A stretch of DNA of 64,000 nt from Bacillus sp. Marseille-Q1617 (GCF_903645295.1 NZ_CAHJXM010000002.1:906001-970000), one strand, 5' to 3'; counted from the first letter of the stretch, positions 44,326 through 52,632 are shown. Notes: generated by a model from the letters alone, not told the origin. Program-made: numbers and translations.

Positions 44326-45318
44326 TTAATTTGTGATGACAAGCAATTCATCCGAAGCTTCGACCACGGTCGTCAACGGGGGGTTCACAGAGGTTTCATC
44401 CCCCTTTTTGATTCCGAGCAGAATGATATTTCTATCCAGAAGCCTCTGGCTTAAACTTTGAAAGGTTTCATTTACACAGTCTTCTGTGATCGGTACAAGC
44501 TGAAGGTGATTTCCTTTAAGGTGATTCAGCAGTTTCAGGATGGTTTTTGACATCCCCTGTGAAATGATGCTGTTGATCATGACAAAGCTTGTCTGCATGT
44601 TGGTTTGAACCACTTCATTTGCCCCCGCACGCTCAGCATTAATGACCTGGTCTTTCTGAAGGATTTCCACGACAGTATACACATCGGGGTGATTGCCTTT
44701 TACCGCAAGCAGCGTCAGGACCGTATGCATATCGGCTTCCACTTCGTTTCGGTTCTGATCCGCGGTGATGATGGCGACCGAAGCTTCCTGCATACTTGCT
44801 TTTTTCAGAACCTTATCCTTAAATGGGGACCCCTTGATAAAATGGATATGGTGATTCCGGTATGGATTCTTTTCTAGCGTTTCGTCAATCAGAATGATCT
44901 CCCCGCGGAAATGAAGGGAGCTCAATTGACTGATAATCTCCCTGGCACGCTCGTTCCAGCCTATGATCACCACGTGTCCCTTTCCTTTGAATTCAGCTTT
45001 CCCTTCCATATATGCATTTTGTGACATCACTGTATTAGTCGCTAATGTAATGAAGTATGTAGATAGAAAACCAGCACCGACCAAGATAAGGATGATACCG
45101 AAAACCCTGCCTTCGTTTGAAGCGGGTACCAGGTCACCGTAGCCTACTGTCGACATCGTGATGATGGCCCACCAGATTCCATCAAAATAGGACGGAAACG
45201 TGTCAGGCTCGATAAAATGTATAAGGATGCCAAATAACGTCATCAGACTTATGGCTATCAGGAAAATCCGCAATAATAAAGGCCAGCGCAAGAATTGATG
45301 AAATAGCTGCTGAACCAT
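44326..45318 (-). CDS. yugO: potassium channel YugO (ion-channel and RCK domains)
   Basis: A 330-residue channel subunit. A first membrane helix lies at about residues 14-35. The pore helix and selectivity filter are at 47-62 (WWAIITMSTVGYGDL; TVGYGD at 57-62), and a second helix at 72-95. A cytoplasmic RCK/TrkA-N domain begins GKGHVVIIGWNERAREII. B. subtilis YugO carries K+ signals between biofilm cells. The ATG ending at 45318 follows AAGGAGG by eight bases and gives the expected length; a 56-codon upstream extension is not used. No mstX gene precedes it. Confidence 0.9.
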   Translation of the reverse strand: MVQQLFHQFLRWPLLLRIFLIAISLMTLFGILIHFIEPDTFPSYFDGIWWAIITMSTVGYGDLVPASNEGRVFGIILILVGAGFLSTYFITLATNTVMSQNAYMEGKAEFKGKGHVVIIGWNERAREIISQLSSLHFRGEIILIDETLEKNPYRNHHIHFIKGSPFKDKVLKKASMQEASVAIITADQNRNEVEADMHTVLTLLAVKGNHPDVYTVVEILQKDQVINAERAGANEVVQTNMQTSFVMINSIISQGMSKTILKLLNHLKGNHLQLVPITEDCVNETFQSLSQRLLDRNIILLGIKKGDETSVNPPLTTVVEASDELLVITN

Positions 45319-45378
45319 ACAACCAGCCTCCTTCTTCATAATGGACGAGGTCGTCCAGCGCCGGCATCCTGGAAAATG

Positions 45379-45430
45379 CAAAAAAGCGAGCTTCCCATAA
45401 GGCAAAGGACACCTTTTTGCAAGCTCGCCG
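45379..45430 (-). terminator. intrinsic terminator upstream of yugO
   Basis: On the minus strand GCGAGCTT pairs with AAGCTCGC, followed by six Us, 61 bases before the yugO start. It could end the acetyltransferase message or act as an attenuator in the yugO leader. Confidence 0.75.
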
Positions 45431-45500
45431 TAAGTGTGCCGGGCATAACCAGGTGCTTGCGCAATTGTTTCATCTGCACTGACCATTATTGCCCAACCAG
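45431..45500 (-). promoter_or_regulatory. structured leader segment before the yugO terminator
   Basis: On the minus strand GGGCAATAA pairs with TTATGCCC (one bulge) and encloses GTGC/GCAC and the palindrome TTGCGCAA. This is followed directly by the terminator at 45379-45430. A folded domain, a terminator and then a start codon is the layout of a riboswitch or attenuator. It does not match any riboswitch consensus I know. Confidence 0.35.
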
Positions 45501-45513
45501 GGTTATCTCATAA

Positions 45514-46065
45514 CTAATCCAGCCATTCTTTCTTTAACATACTATACATATAAGCATCATACATGGTGTCTTCCTGCAGGATATATTCCCGCAGCAGCCC
45601 TTCCCGGCGGAAACCGAGTTTCTCCACAACTCTGGAAGAAGCCTGGTTATTTGGGACAATGACCGCTCCGATACGGTTCATTTCTCTTTCTATAAAAAGA
45701 TACGTAATAAGCGGTTTTAACGCTTCCCCCATAATACCGTTCCCCCAATAATCAGGATGAAGGTCGTATCCGATTTCACAGCGTTTATAGGACTTTGCTA
45801 TCCCGTGGAACCCGCAAGTCCCCATCATCTCATCCGTGCTTTTATCCACGATCGCCCAGCGCATCGGGCCTCCAACTTCGAACTGCTTTTCAAAGTTCTC
45901 TACCATTTTCTCTGCCACTTCTTTAGAAGAGATGGGGCTCATTCCGAAATACTGCAGGACTTCCCTGGAAGTATAATGTTCAAATAAAAAATTGACGTCC
46001 TCATTTGTAATCTGCCTTAAAATCAGGCGATCCGTTTCAAAGATTGGATAAGTTGTGGTTGTCAT
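45514..46065 (-). CDS. GNAT-family acetyltransferase (RimJ/YdaF-like)
   Basis: A 183-residue N-acetyltransferase. TDRLILRQITNEDV is the start of the RimJ group; YDLHPDYWGNGIMGEAL holds the acetyl-CoA loop (modified Q/RxxGxG/A), and NNQASSRVVEKLGFRREGLLR the family's C-terminal motif. It transfers acetyl groups to amino groups of proteins or small molecules; the substrate is unknown. The second of two nearby ATGs (ending at 46065) is used because AAGGAGAG lies six bases upstream. Confidence 0.85.
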   Translation of the reverse strand: MTTTTYPIFETDRLILRQITNEDVNFLFEHYTSREVLQYFGMSPISSKEVAEKMVENFEKQFEVGGPMRWAIVDKSTDEMMGTCGFHGIAKSYKRCEIGYDLHPDYWGNGIMGEALKPLITYLFIEREMNRIGAVIVPNNQASSRVVEKLGFRREGLLREYILQEDTMYDAYMYSMLKKEWLD

Positions 46066-46083
46066 CTTCATCTCTCCTTCCGG

Positions 46084-46214
46084 CTCTTTTCGTATACGTT
46101 GTTGCTTTGCACACTGATGGTAAGTCTGTCTTTTGGTAAGCTTGAGTACGAAAAGAACAAGTCTACAAGCTGTATCCGGACTAGTGGATTATGTACGAAA
46201 AGCAACAATCTTTT
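46084..46214. repeat. small element with repeated TACGAAAAG / GCAACAA motifs in inverted order
   Basis: CTTTTCGTATACGTTGTTGC at 46086 is answered on the other strand by TACGAAAAG at 46147 and TACGAAAAGCAACAA at 46194. The 46066-46434 gap holds no gene that I can support; this is its only clear structure. Confidence 0.45.
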
Positions 46215-46434
46215 AGAAAACAGCTCTCCTTTAAAAAGAGTATATCACGAGTGTATTAGAAAATAAGGAAAATTTCGAAAAGTAAAGAGTGAAATATTGC
46301 TTTTTATGAGGCCGAGTTTCAGTGTCCTCCTGTTAACAGATCTTCGTCTTCCCCTTCATCGAGGTATGTTTTGGTTCCAGCATAGTCGGGTACTACATGC
46401 GTAAACTATAAACTTGATGAAGGGGAGTTGTGCT

Positions 46435-46707
46435 GTGTACGTTCACTTTTGTGTAGAGGGCCATTCCGAAATTTTTCATAAGCAGGAGTTCGAAGACATT
46501 ACTCCATTGTTGAAGATGAAAGAGGCAGGGACTTTATTAACTTTCAAGGATGAACGAAAAGAGTCCTGCTTTATTGAAGGAAGGATCATTAAAACCTCAT
46601 TTGAAACCCTATTGGATTCGAACAAGGAAGTAAAAGAGCAAACCCTTGTTGTCCATTTATATGTGGAGAATGAAGACATGCGGGCTGTAAAGGGAGAAAG
46701 AAAATAG
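46435..46707 (+). CDS. small hypothetical protein
   Basis: A 90-residue soluble protein, mixed alpha/beta and rich in Glu and Lys (YVHFCVEGHSEIFHKQEFEDITPLLKMKEAGTLLTF, then VHLYVENEDMRAVKGERK). No family recognised. The start is GTG 46435, with AAGGGGAG eight bases upstream. Confidence 0.6.
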   Translation: MYVHFCVEGHSEIFHKQEFEDITPLLKMKEAGTLLTFKDERKESCFIEGRIIKTSFETLLDSNKEVKEQTLVVHLYVENEDMRAVKGERK

Positions 46708-46870
46708 AATCATAAGTGAATGCCGGTGGTGTAAAATGCATGCCCCTCTTTTTTGATGAACATTTATTCCCTCCTTTTTGACTATTATTCTATTGAAAAA
46801 TACAATAAATGGAATTATGCTTAGAGAGTATTGTAATTTGTAAATAATGGAATAGTAGGGAGATGGCAGG

Positions 46871-47155
46871 TTGAAAAATGCATGGAAAAATGGAATGAAA
46901 GCAATGTTTGCATTGGGACTGATTTTTTCTGCAATGATGCTCTTTGTAACCCCGGCTTCGGCTGCAGGGGATTACAATAGAAGCATTGAAGGGCCTCCGG
47001 GAGGATACGGAAGTCTATCGTGGAAATATGAGGGGCTTAACAGGACGACCTATTACGTTATATACAACTACAATGATACAAGTGAGCAATTCTGGAAAAA
47101 GGTTTATTATGATAAAAACAATAACTATGTTAAAACAACCTATGGGTCTAATTAA
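46871..47155 (+). CDS. small secreted protein, unknown
   Basis: A 94-residue protein with an N-terminal signal peptide (hydrophobic MFALGLIFSAMMLFV, cleavage likely after TPASA). The mature part has about 62 residues and is rich in Tyr, Asn and Gly (SIEGPPGGYGSLSWKYEG, TTYYVIYNYNDTSE). It has no cysteine, so no disulfides. It resembles small secreted Bacillus peptides of unknown role, but no bacteriocin or toxin family is recognised. TTG start. TTGAAA-N17-TATGCT at 46793 is a possible promoter. Confidence 0.7.
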   Translation: MKNAWKNGMKAMFALGLIFSAMMLFVTPASAAGDYNRSIEGPPGGYGSLSWKYEGLNRTTYYVIYNYNDTSEQFWKKVYYDKNNNYVKTTYGSN

Positions 47156-47160
47156 ACGAA

Positions 47161-47195
47161 AGAATGATTATGTCCTGTGACATAATCATTTTCTC
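47161..47195. terminator. terminator after the small secreted protein
   Basis: AATGATTATGTC and GACATAATCATT form a perfect 12-bp stem with a short loop, followed by TTCTCG. It also lies just beyond the convergent anti-sigma gene. Confidence 0.8.
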
Positions 47196-47197
47196 GT

Positions 47198-47848
47198 TCA
47201 GTTCTGAAAAGACTCTGCTATCTTCACCATATCTGCTTTATCAAGAACCATATCTGACATGCGGGGGTTGTAACCCATGGAGTAGAAAATTCCGTCTTCA
47301 TACCATACTAGGTGGCTTGTTCTTAATTCCCGATTTTCGCGGTAGCTTCCTGTCACACCCCGGATTTTTACCGGTTCGTACATGGCGGGTGTTCCTGATT
47401 CAAGTCCGATATCCATACTGATCGTCAATCTCTGTTTCTCGGGTCCGAATAATTTTATAGAAAAGGTATCAAATCCATCATGTGGAGTGGTTTTGTAAGT
47501 TCGGTCCACCACTTCAAATGGAACTACGGAAGGCAATTTGATTTTTTCACTCCATTTTGTGTCATCTTCATCAACTTTCAGGTCCAGCTGCTGAAAGTCA
47601 GCCTGGCTCGCATTCTTCCCCTGGAATAACTCAAGCTGGCTCCCGCCTATATATACAAACAGAGTAAGGCAGGCAAGCATGAATACGGCTGTCATCACCG
47701 GGGCAAGCACAGACTTCTTTCCATAGGAAGATTTGCTTCCGCCAGAATGTATCTCATTTAATATATTTCTTCTCATTTCATCAGTAAATCCATGACCTTT
47801 AAATGTTTCTTCTTTCATCATTCCACGCAGTCGACTCAATTTATCCAT
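47198..47848 (-). CDS. putative membrane anti-sigma factor
   Basis: A 216-residue protein. Residues 1-52 are cytoplasmic (MDKLSRLRGMMKEETFKGHGFTDEMRRNIL...). One membrane helix lies at about 52-70 (PVMTAVFMLACLTLFVYI), and the outer domain is about 145 residues (PSVVPFEVVDRTYKTTPHDGFDTFSIKLFG, later GVTGSYRENRELRTSHLVWYEDGIFYSMGY). Partner of the ECF sigma gene, with which it overlaps by 8 bases. No zinc anti-sigma motif is visible. GAGGTG precedes the ATG. Confidence 0.75.
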   Translation of the reverse strand: MDKLSRLRGMMKEETFKGHGFTDEMRRNILNEIHSGGSKSSYGKKSVLAPVMTAVFMLACLTLFVYIGGSQLELFQGKNASQADFQQLDLKVDEDDTKWSEKIKLPSVVPFEVVDRTYKTTPHDGFDTFSIKLFGPEKQRLTISMDIGLESGTPAMYEPVKIRGVTGSYRENRELRTSHLVWYEDGIFYSMGYNPRMSDMVLDKADMVKIAESFQN

Positions 47849-48395
47849 TGTTATACACCTCACTGCTTTGGTATGCTGCCCCCAACAACTTTCTTCCCTT
47901 TGCTAAACGTGTTTTGACTGTGTTGATGTTCAGATCCATACACTGAGCAATCTCGGCCAGCTTCATTTCCTCAAAATAGAATAAAAAAATGATTTCACGA
48001 TATTTCACTGGCAGCGATAATAATTTCTCTATTAGTTCACTGTTGGTTTCTTCTTGAATGAGACTTTGCTCAGGCGTGCCGAACTTTCCCTTCACCATAT
48101 CATTGATGGTATTTGTGAAAGAAATCATCCTCGTATCCCATCGCCTTAAATAGTCCTTACAGTGATTGATCGCCATGCGGACGATCCATGTCTTTAACGA
48201 TGATTCCTCGCGAAAGGTATCCATCTTCCTGTAGACCTTCACAAACACTTCCTGCGTCAGGTCTTCAGCGAGGCTGTGGTCCTTCACGTACGAATACACT
48301 ATGTAATAAATGTCGTTGCCATATTCACTCATCGCTTTTTCCAGGATGAGGTCCCTTGATGAGTCAGGAAAGGCTTCTCTTTGATTTTTATGCAA
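47841..48395 (-). CDS. ECF RNA polymerase sigma factor
   Basis: A 184-residue sigma factor. Region 2 is SYVKDHSLAEDLTQEVFVKVYRKMDTF with SSLKTWIVRMAINHCKDYLRR. Region 4 is LPVKYREIIFLFYFEEMKLAEIAQCMDLNINTVKTRLAKGRKLL. The TTG ending at 48395 is preferred as start: GCGGGTG stands five bases upstream, and the ECF promoter at 48434-48460 would put the RNA start near 48427, only about 5 bases before the alternative ATG at 48422. It probably activates its own promoter and the divergent DUF350 gene. Confidence 0.85.
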   Translation of the reverse strand: MHKNQREAFPDSSRDLILEKAMSEYGNDIYYIVYSYVKDHSLAEDLTQEVFVKVYRKMDTFREESSLKTWIVRMAINHCKDYLRRWDTRMISFTNTINDMVKGKFGTPEQSLIQEETNSELIEKLLSLPVKYREIIFLFYFEEMKLAEIAQCMDLNINTVKTRLAKGRKLLGAAYQSSEVYNNG

Positions 48396-48433
48396 AAAAT
48401 CACCCGCTTTCGTCCTCTCCATTCTACCAATTT

Positions 48434-48460
48434 GACGTATACAGTTGGGAGAAAGTTTTG
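48434..48460 (-). promoter_or_regulatory. ECF-type promoter of the sigma/anti-sigma operon
   Basis: On the minus strand CAAAAC, 17 bases, CGTC. The spacer starts TTTCTCCCAAC, almost the same as that of the divergent promoter. Confidence 0.65.
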
Positions 48461-48488
48461 CAATTTGTGGAAAACATGGTGAATTAAT

Positions 48489-48517
48489 TGAAACTTTTTC
48501 CAACCACACACCGTATA
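48489..48517 (+). promoter_or_regulatory. ECF-type promoter of the DUF350 gene
   Basis: TGAAAC, 17 bases, CGTATA: an exact match to a typical SigW/ECF promoter. The spacer starts TTTTTCCAAC. Confidence 0.75.
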
Positions 48518-48565
48518 AAGAGTTGAACACATCATTCTTATTTGAAAGCGTCAGGGAGGGAGATC

Positions 48566-49000
48566 ATGAATTATTATGTGAATGTCGGTTTTACAATCGT
48601 CCTTTTAATTGCATTGACGGCGGGGGCATTTGCTATTGACTTTATCGGAAAATCATTACAAAGATTGATTCATCCTAAATTCCTTAAAGGCACGATCATT
48701 TTTATCATCCTTCTTTTAATGACAGGCGGGTCTTATACCCTGAGCATGCTTGGAGAATGGAGTTTCATAGATACGATTTTCGTCACGAGCCTTTGTTTCT
48801 TCGGGTTGGGCTGGATTACAAACATCACCAATCGGGCGAGTAAGAATGCAGCTGGTACAACAGCAAAATTCATCACGAACAATGCCTATAAACATCAATA
48901 TGAAGCAGCCGGTACATACGGGATAAGCCTCTATTTTCTTTCCAGCCTCATTTTTCTGGCAGGGAGCTGGACAGTGGCATTTGCCGTGGCCTTTATTTAA
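48566..49000 (+). CDS. DUF350-family membrane protein
   Basis: A 144-residue protein with four membrane helices, consistent with the DUF350 (UPF0719) family: NVGFTIVLLIALTAGAFAIDFIGKSL, FIILLLMTGGSYTLSML, TIFVTSLCFFGLGWI and TYGISLYFLSSLIFLAGSWTVAFAVAFI. Function unknown; members often sit in envelope-stress regulons. ATG 48566 has AGGGAGGG five bases upstream. It is preceded by a strong ECF promoter and followed by another small membrane gene. Confidence 0.72.
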   Translation: MNYYVNVGFTIVLLIALTAGAFAIDFIGKSLQRLIHPKFLKGTIIFIILLLMTGGSYTLSMLGEWSFIDTIFVTSLCFFGLGWITNITNRASKNAAGTTAKFITNNAYKHQYEAAGTYGISLYFLSSLIFLAGSWTVAFAVAFI

Positions 49001-49031
49001 TTGCTGATCAACAGTTTAAAGGGGGGATTTT

Positions 49032-49214
49032 ATGCGCACAATCAGCCTCATCTTAACAGCCATTATGGCAGGGGTTTACTCGGGGATATTGGACGGATTT
49101 GAAGAAGGCAGGGGTCTTGCTCCGTTTGCCAGCGTTCTTATATTAATTATGATGACATTCAGTACAGCTCTCTTATTCAAAAAAATCTTTCCACAAGAGT
49201 GTGTGAAAAAATAA
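49032..49214 (+). CDS. small two-helix membrane protein
   Basis: A 60-residue protein with two membrane helices (LILTAIMAGVYSGIL and FASVLILIMMTFSTALLF) joined by an acidic loop (DGFEEGRGL). Family unknown. AAGGGGGG precedes the ATG. It is 31 bases after the DUF350 gene and probably shares its ECF promoter. Confidence 0.75.
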   Translation: MRTISLILTAIMAGVYSGILDGFEEGRGLAPFASVLILIMMTFSTALLFKKIFPQECVKK

Positions 49215-49258
49215 ACAGGAACACCGCCATCTCACTGGCGGTATTCCTGTTTATTTTA
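49209..49258. terminator. bidirectional terminator
   Basis: AAATAAACAGGAA with inner ACCGCC pairs with GGCGGT and TTCCTGTTTATTT. It serves the DUF350 operon and the convergent photolyase. Confidence 0.88.
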
Positions 49259-50648
49259 TTTGTTCAAACCGTTCAAGCGCCCTCTTCCTGGCAGCTTTAT
49301 GATCGACGATCGGGTTCGGATAGTCCACACCAAGTTTCACTCCCGCTTCTTCCAAAACATCATCAGGTGCTGAGGAAGGGGAATGGATGTACTTGGACGG
49401 CATATCTTTAAGTTCAGGTACCCACATCCGGATGTACTTCCCGTCACCATCAAACTTCTTGCTCTGAAGGGTCGGGTTGAAGATGCGGAAGTAAGGGGAC
49501 GAATCGAAGCCGCTGCCGGCTACCCATTGCCAGCCCATCGAGTTATTGGCGGTATCGGCATCAATCAACGTATCAAGGAACCACTCTGCTCCCTTTTGCC
49601 ATGGAATCAATAGATGTTTGGTTAAAAAGGAGGCCGTGATCATCCGGATACGGTTGTGCATGAAACCGGTCGCCCATAATTCCCTCATGCCGGCATCGAC
49701 AATCGGATAACCGGTTTTTCCTTTGATCCAGCTTTGCCAATGTGAATCATCGGCTTCCCACTCGAATGCTTTGAACTTCTCATGAAGCGGCTCTTTCGGC
49801 GACTGTGGGAAGTGAAGGAGGACGGAATAGGAGAAGTCCCTCCATATCAGCTGTTTGATGAACGGCTCGGTTTGTGTTTCAATTCGTTCAGTGAAATGGT
49901 GGAACACACTTCTTACTGAAACAGCGCCGACTGCCAAGTAAGGGGAGAGTGTGGAATGGATACCTGCCGCGGGATAATCCCTTCCCTCATCATAATCCTG
50001 GACTTCTTTACTGAACCGCTTCAATCGTTTGATCGCTGCCTTTTCACCTGGATTCCAGATGTTGTCCATGATTTTATACCAGGCGATTTTCGGAAACAGG
50101 TGTAAGTCATTAAGTGATAGTCCTTTATCATCAATATCAGGGGCAGACAATGATTTCACTTTCGGAACAGGCTTCGGGATCTCTTCTTTTCTGAGAGTCT
50201 TATAGTATGACGTGTACACTTTATAAGGCGACCCGTCACTTTTCGTAATTTTCCACGGGGGCATCAAAAGGGTACCTTCATAAGTCTTCACTGTTATTCC
50301 TTCCTCAGACAGCTCATCGGCAAGCTTCTTATCACTTTCAAATGTCCCGGGTTCGTATACCCGGTTCCAGTAAACGGCACTTGCCCCTGTTTTTTTAATC
50401 CACTTTGGGAGCACCTTTTTCAGTTCGCCTCTATCAAACAGCAGGCAACCGCCGATCGCTTCAAGTGATTCCTGGAAATGCTCCAGATTCCTGTGAAGCC
50501 ACCATTTCTTTGCTTCACCAGACCCTGACAGGCTTTCATCATGTACGTAGAGCGGAATGACCTGCGCCTCCCTTGAAGCATGATAAAGCGCGGGATGGTC
50601 ATGCAGACGAAGATCCTTCCTGATCAGGACGATGATAGGTTTACTCAT
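49251..50648 (-). CDS. phrB: deoxyribodipyrimidine (CPD) photolyase
   Basis: A 465-residue DNA photolyase. The N-terminal alpha/beta antenna domain starts PIIVLIRKDLRLHDHPAL. The FAD-binding domain includes STLSPYLAVGAVSVRSV, QLIWRDFSY, GYPIVDAGMRELWATGFMHNR, DADTANNSMGWQWVAGSGFDSSPYFRIFNP and YIRMWVPEL. It uses light to split cyclobutane pyrimidine dimers. The length is normal. It is monocistronic. Confidence 0.93.
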   Translation of the reverse strand: MSKPIIVLIRKDLRLHDHPALYHASREAQVIPLYVHDESLSGSGEAKKWWLHRNLEHFQESLEAIGGCLLFDRGELKKVLPKWIKKTGASAVYWNRVYEPGTFESDKKLADELSEEGITVKTYEGTLLMPPWKITKSDGSPYKVYTSYYKTLRKEEIPKPVPKVKSLSAPDIDDKGLSLNDLHLFPKIAWYKIMDNIWNPGEKAAIKRLKRFSKEVQDYDEGRDYPAAGIHSTLSPYLAVGAVSVRSVFHHFTERIETQTEPFIKQLIWRDFSYSVLLHFPQSPKEPLHEKFKAFEWEADDSHWQSWIKGKTGYPIVDAGMRELWATGFMHNRIRMITASFLTKHLLIPWQKGAEWFLDTLIDADTANNSMGWQWVAGSGFDSSPYFRIFNPTLQSKKFDGDGKYIRMWVPELKDMPSKYIHSPSSAPDDVLEEAGVKLGVDYPNPIVDHKAARKRALERFEQIK

Positions 50649-50952
50649 GCTGGTTACCCCCTTTTCTAAAAGGTTTCTTAGTGAAGATTATATATAAGCA
50701 GTGTTATGGGTTCAAAGATGGATGGGTTAATACCCCTGCTAACTTTTATTCTCTTAACCTACAAAGCTCTATTCCAGCTCGACATAAATAATCAAAATAT
50801 TCAAAACAGTCCATATGTCATACCTAATTCCGACATTCTGCTCATTAACAGGACTTATGTGGTATAGACATCTATACTTTTAATTCCATAAACTAGAATA
50901 GTAGAGTAAAATGGAAACCCTTACATTTATGGGCAGAAGGAGGTAAAAATGG

Positions 50953-52632
50953 ATGAAAAAGAAACCAGTTTCAATTGCTTTAACCGCTTTAATGTGTACC
51001 TCGTTATTTAGTCCCGCAGTGCTTGCTCAAGGTGGGGAAAATGACAGGGCAGTACCCCAAGCAGAAAATGTCCGGGCACATCCTGCATTCACATGGGGGA
51101 ATCCGGCACCTTCATCGCCTGTCCTCCACCCGGGTTCAGCTCGTGGAGCAGGCATGATTCAATCGACTTTAGACAGAATAGATCCTTTGATGGAAGAGAA
51201 GATTGCTGAAGGTGTCATGCCGGGGGCCGTGGCTCTTGTCGCCAGAAGCGGGCATATCGTAAAGCATGATGCTTACGGGGAGGCTTACCGCTACACGGAT
51301 GGTGATTTCACTGAAACAGATTCTCCGATCTCGATGGAGAAGGATACGATTTTCGACCTCGCATCCATCAGTAAAATCTTCACCACGACGGCAGCGATGA
51401 TCCTTTACGAGGATGGAGCTTTCGGGCTGGATGATCCGGTTGCGGACTATATACCGGAATTTGCGGCAAATGGGAAAGAAGACGTCACGATCAGGCAGTT
51501 GATGACACACACATCTGGGTTCACGGCATGGATTCCTCTTTATAGTAAGGGGAAAGATAGGGAAGACAGGATGCAGATTGTATTCAATCATCCGCTTGCG
51601 AACGAACCCGGCACCGCCTATACATACAGTGATTTAAACATGATTACATTAGGTGCCATCATCGAACGATTATCCGGGCAGCGTCTAGATGAATTTGTGG
51701 AAGAAAATATAACTCAGCCCCTGGGAATGAAGGATACGATGTATAACCCTCCAGCTTCGCTGAAAGAAAGAATCGCTGCAACTGAATATCAGCCGGCGAT
51801 CGGAAGAGGGCTTGTATGGGGGGAAGTACATGATGAAAATGCCTGGTCGCTGGACGGTGTTGCAGGGCATGCAGGGGTATTCTCCACAGCGGAAGACCTG
51901 GCGAAATTTGCTCACATGTTTGTAAAAGAAGGGCGCTATGGAAGTAAGCAGATCCTGAAGCCTGAAACGATCAAACTGCTTTCTGAAAATCAAATCCCCG
52001 AATTTCCGGGTGATGACCACGGGCTAGGCTGGGAATTGAACCAGGGCTGGTTCATGGATGGGTTATCAGATGAGAACTCTCTTGGTCATACAGGCTATAC
52101 AGGAACATCAATCGTTGTCAACCAGGATAATGACACGATTGCCATCCTGCTGACAAACCGTGTCCATCCATCACGAAGCACGGTATCGACCAATACGGCC
52201 AGACGTCCCTTTGCGCGATTAGTCGCAGACTCGATTCCTGTGGAAATGCCTAAAAAAGAGGATGCTTGGTTTTCTGGATATGGTGATCAATTGAACCGCA
52301 GTTTGACAGCAGAAGTGAATGTTGGGGAGGATGCTTCTTTATTCTTTGATACCTGGTATCGGATCGAGAAAGATTCCGACTTCGGTCATGTCGAAACATC
52401 GACTGATGGAGAAACGTGGACGGCTGCCGGAACTTCTTTTACTGGAAACAGTGAAGACTGGTCAGAAGAAGAAGTCTTGATACCTGCGGGCACAAAATTC
52501 ATTCGTTTTACTTACGAAACAGATTCGTATGCCAATTATAGAGGCTGGTATGTGAAAGATATCGAGCTGAAGCTTTCAAATGGTGAAAAGCTTTCCCCTG
52601 TTTTCACAGGTTGGGAGAAACGAAGTTATTAA
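50953..52632 (+). CDS. amiE: secreted AmiE-type serine hydrolase (N-acetylmuramyl-L-alanine amidase-like) with an extra C-terminal domain
   Basis: A 559-residue secreted protein. The signal peptide ends near residue 25 (SPAVLA-Q). Residues 70-430 are a beta-lactamase/DD-peptidase fold with SxxK S138-I-S-K141, tyrosine motif Y225-S-D and H379-T-G. B. subtilis AmiE (YbbE) releases the peptide from N-acetylmuramate. Here residues about 437-559 form an extra beta-rich domain (FFDTWYRIEKDSDFGHVETSTDGETWT) like those of bacillopeptidase F and InhA proteases. First of amiE-nagZ-namZ. ATG 50953 is used; an out-of-frame ATG four bases earlier is nearer to GGAGG. Confidence 0.85.
   Translation: MKKKPVSIALTALMCTSLFSPAVLAQGGENDRAVPQAENVRAHPAFTWGNPAPSSPVLHPGSARGAGMIQSTLDRIDPLMEEKIAEGVMPGAVALVARSGHIVKHDAYGEAYRYTDGDFTETDSPISMEKDTIFDLASISKIFTTTAAMILYEDGAFGLDDPVADYIPEFAANGKEDVTIRQLMTHTSGFTAWIPLYSKGKDREDRMQIVFNHPLANEPGTAYTYSDLNMITLGAIIERLSGQRLDEFVEENITQPLGMKDTMYNPPASLKERIAATEYQPAIGRGLVWGEVHDENAWSLDGVAGHAGVFSTAEDLAKFAHMFVKEGRYGSKQILKPETIKLLSENQIPEFPGDDHGLGWELNQGWFMDGLSDENSLGHTGYTGTSIVVNQDNDTIAILLTNRVHPSRSTVSTNTARRPFARLVADSIPVEMPKKEDAWFSGYGDQLNRSLTAEVNVGEDASLFFDTWYRIEKDSDFGHVETSTDGETWTAAGTSFTGNSEDWSEEEVLIPAGTKFIRFTYETDSYANYRGWYVKDIELKLSNGEKLSPVFTGWEKRSY

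Noticed and set aside
45319..45486. Mistic (mstX) gene or 56-codon N-terminal extension of YugO
   Set aside because: The extension reads through a terminator hairpin, is not Mistic-like, and the internal ATG has a strong ribosome site.
45431..45500. Known c-di-AMP (ydaO/yuaA) or M-box riboswitch before yugO
   Set aside because: The conserved sequence blocks of those riboswitches are not present; only a generic structured leader can be claimed.
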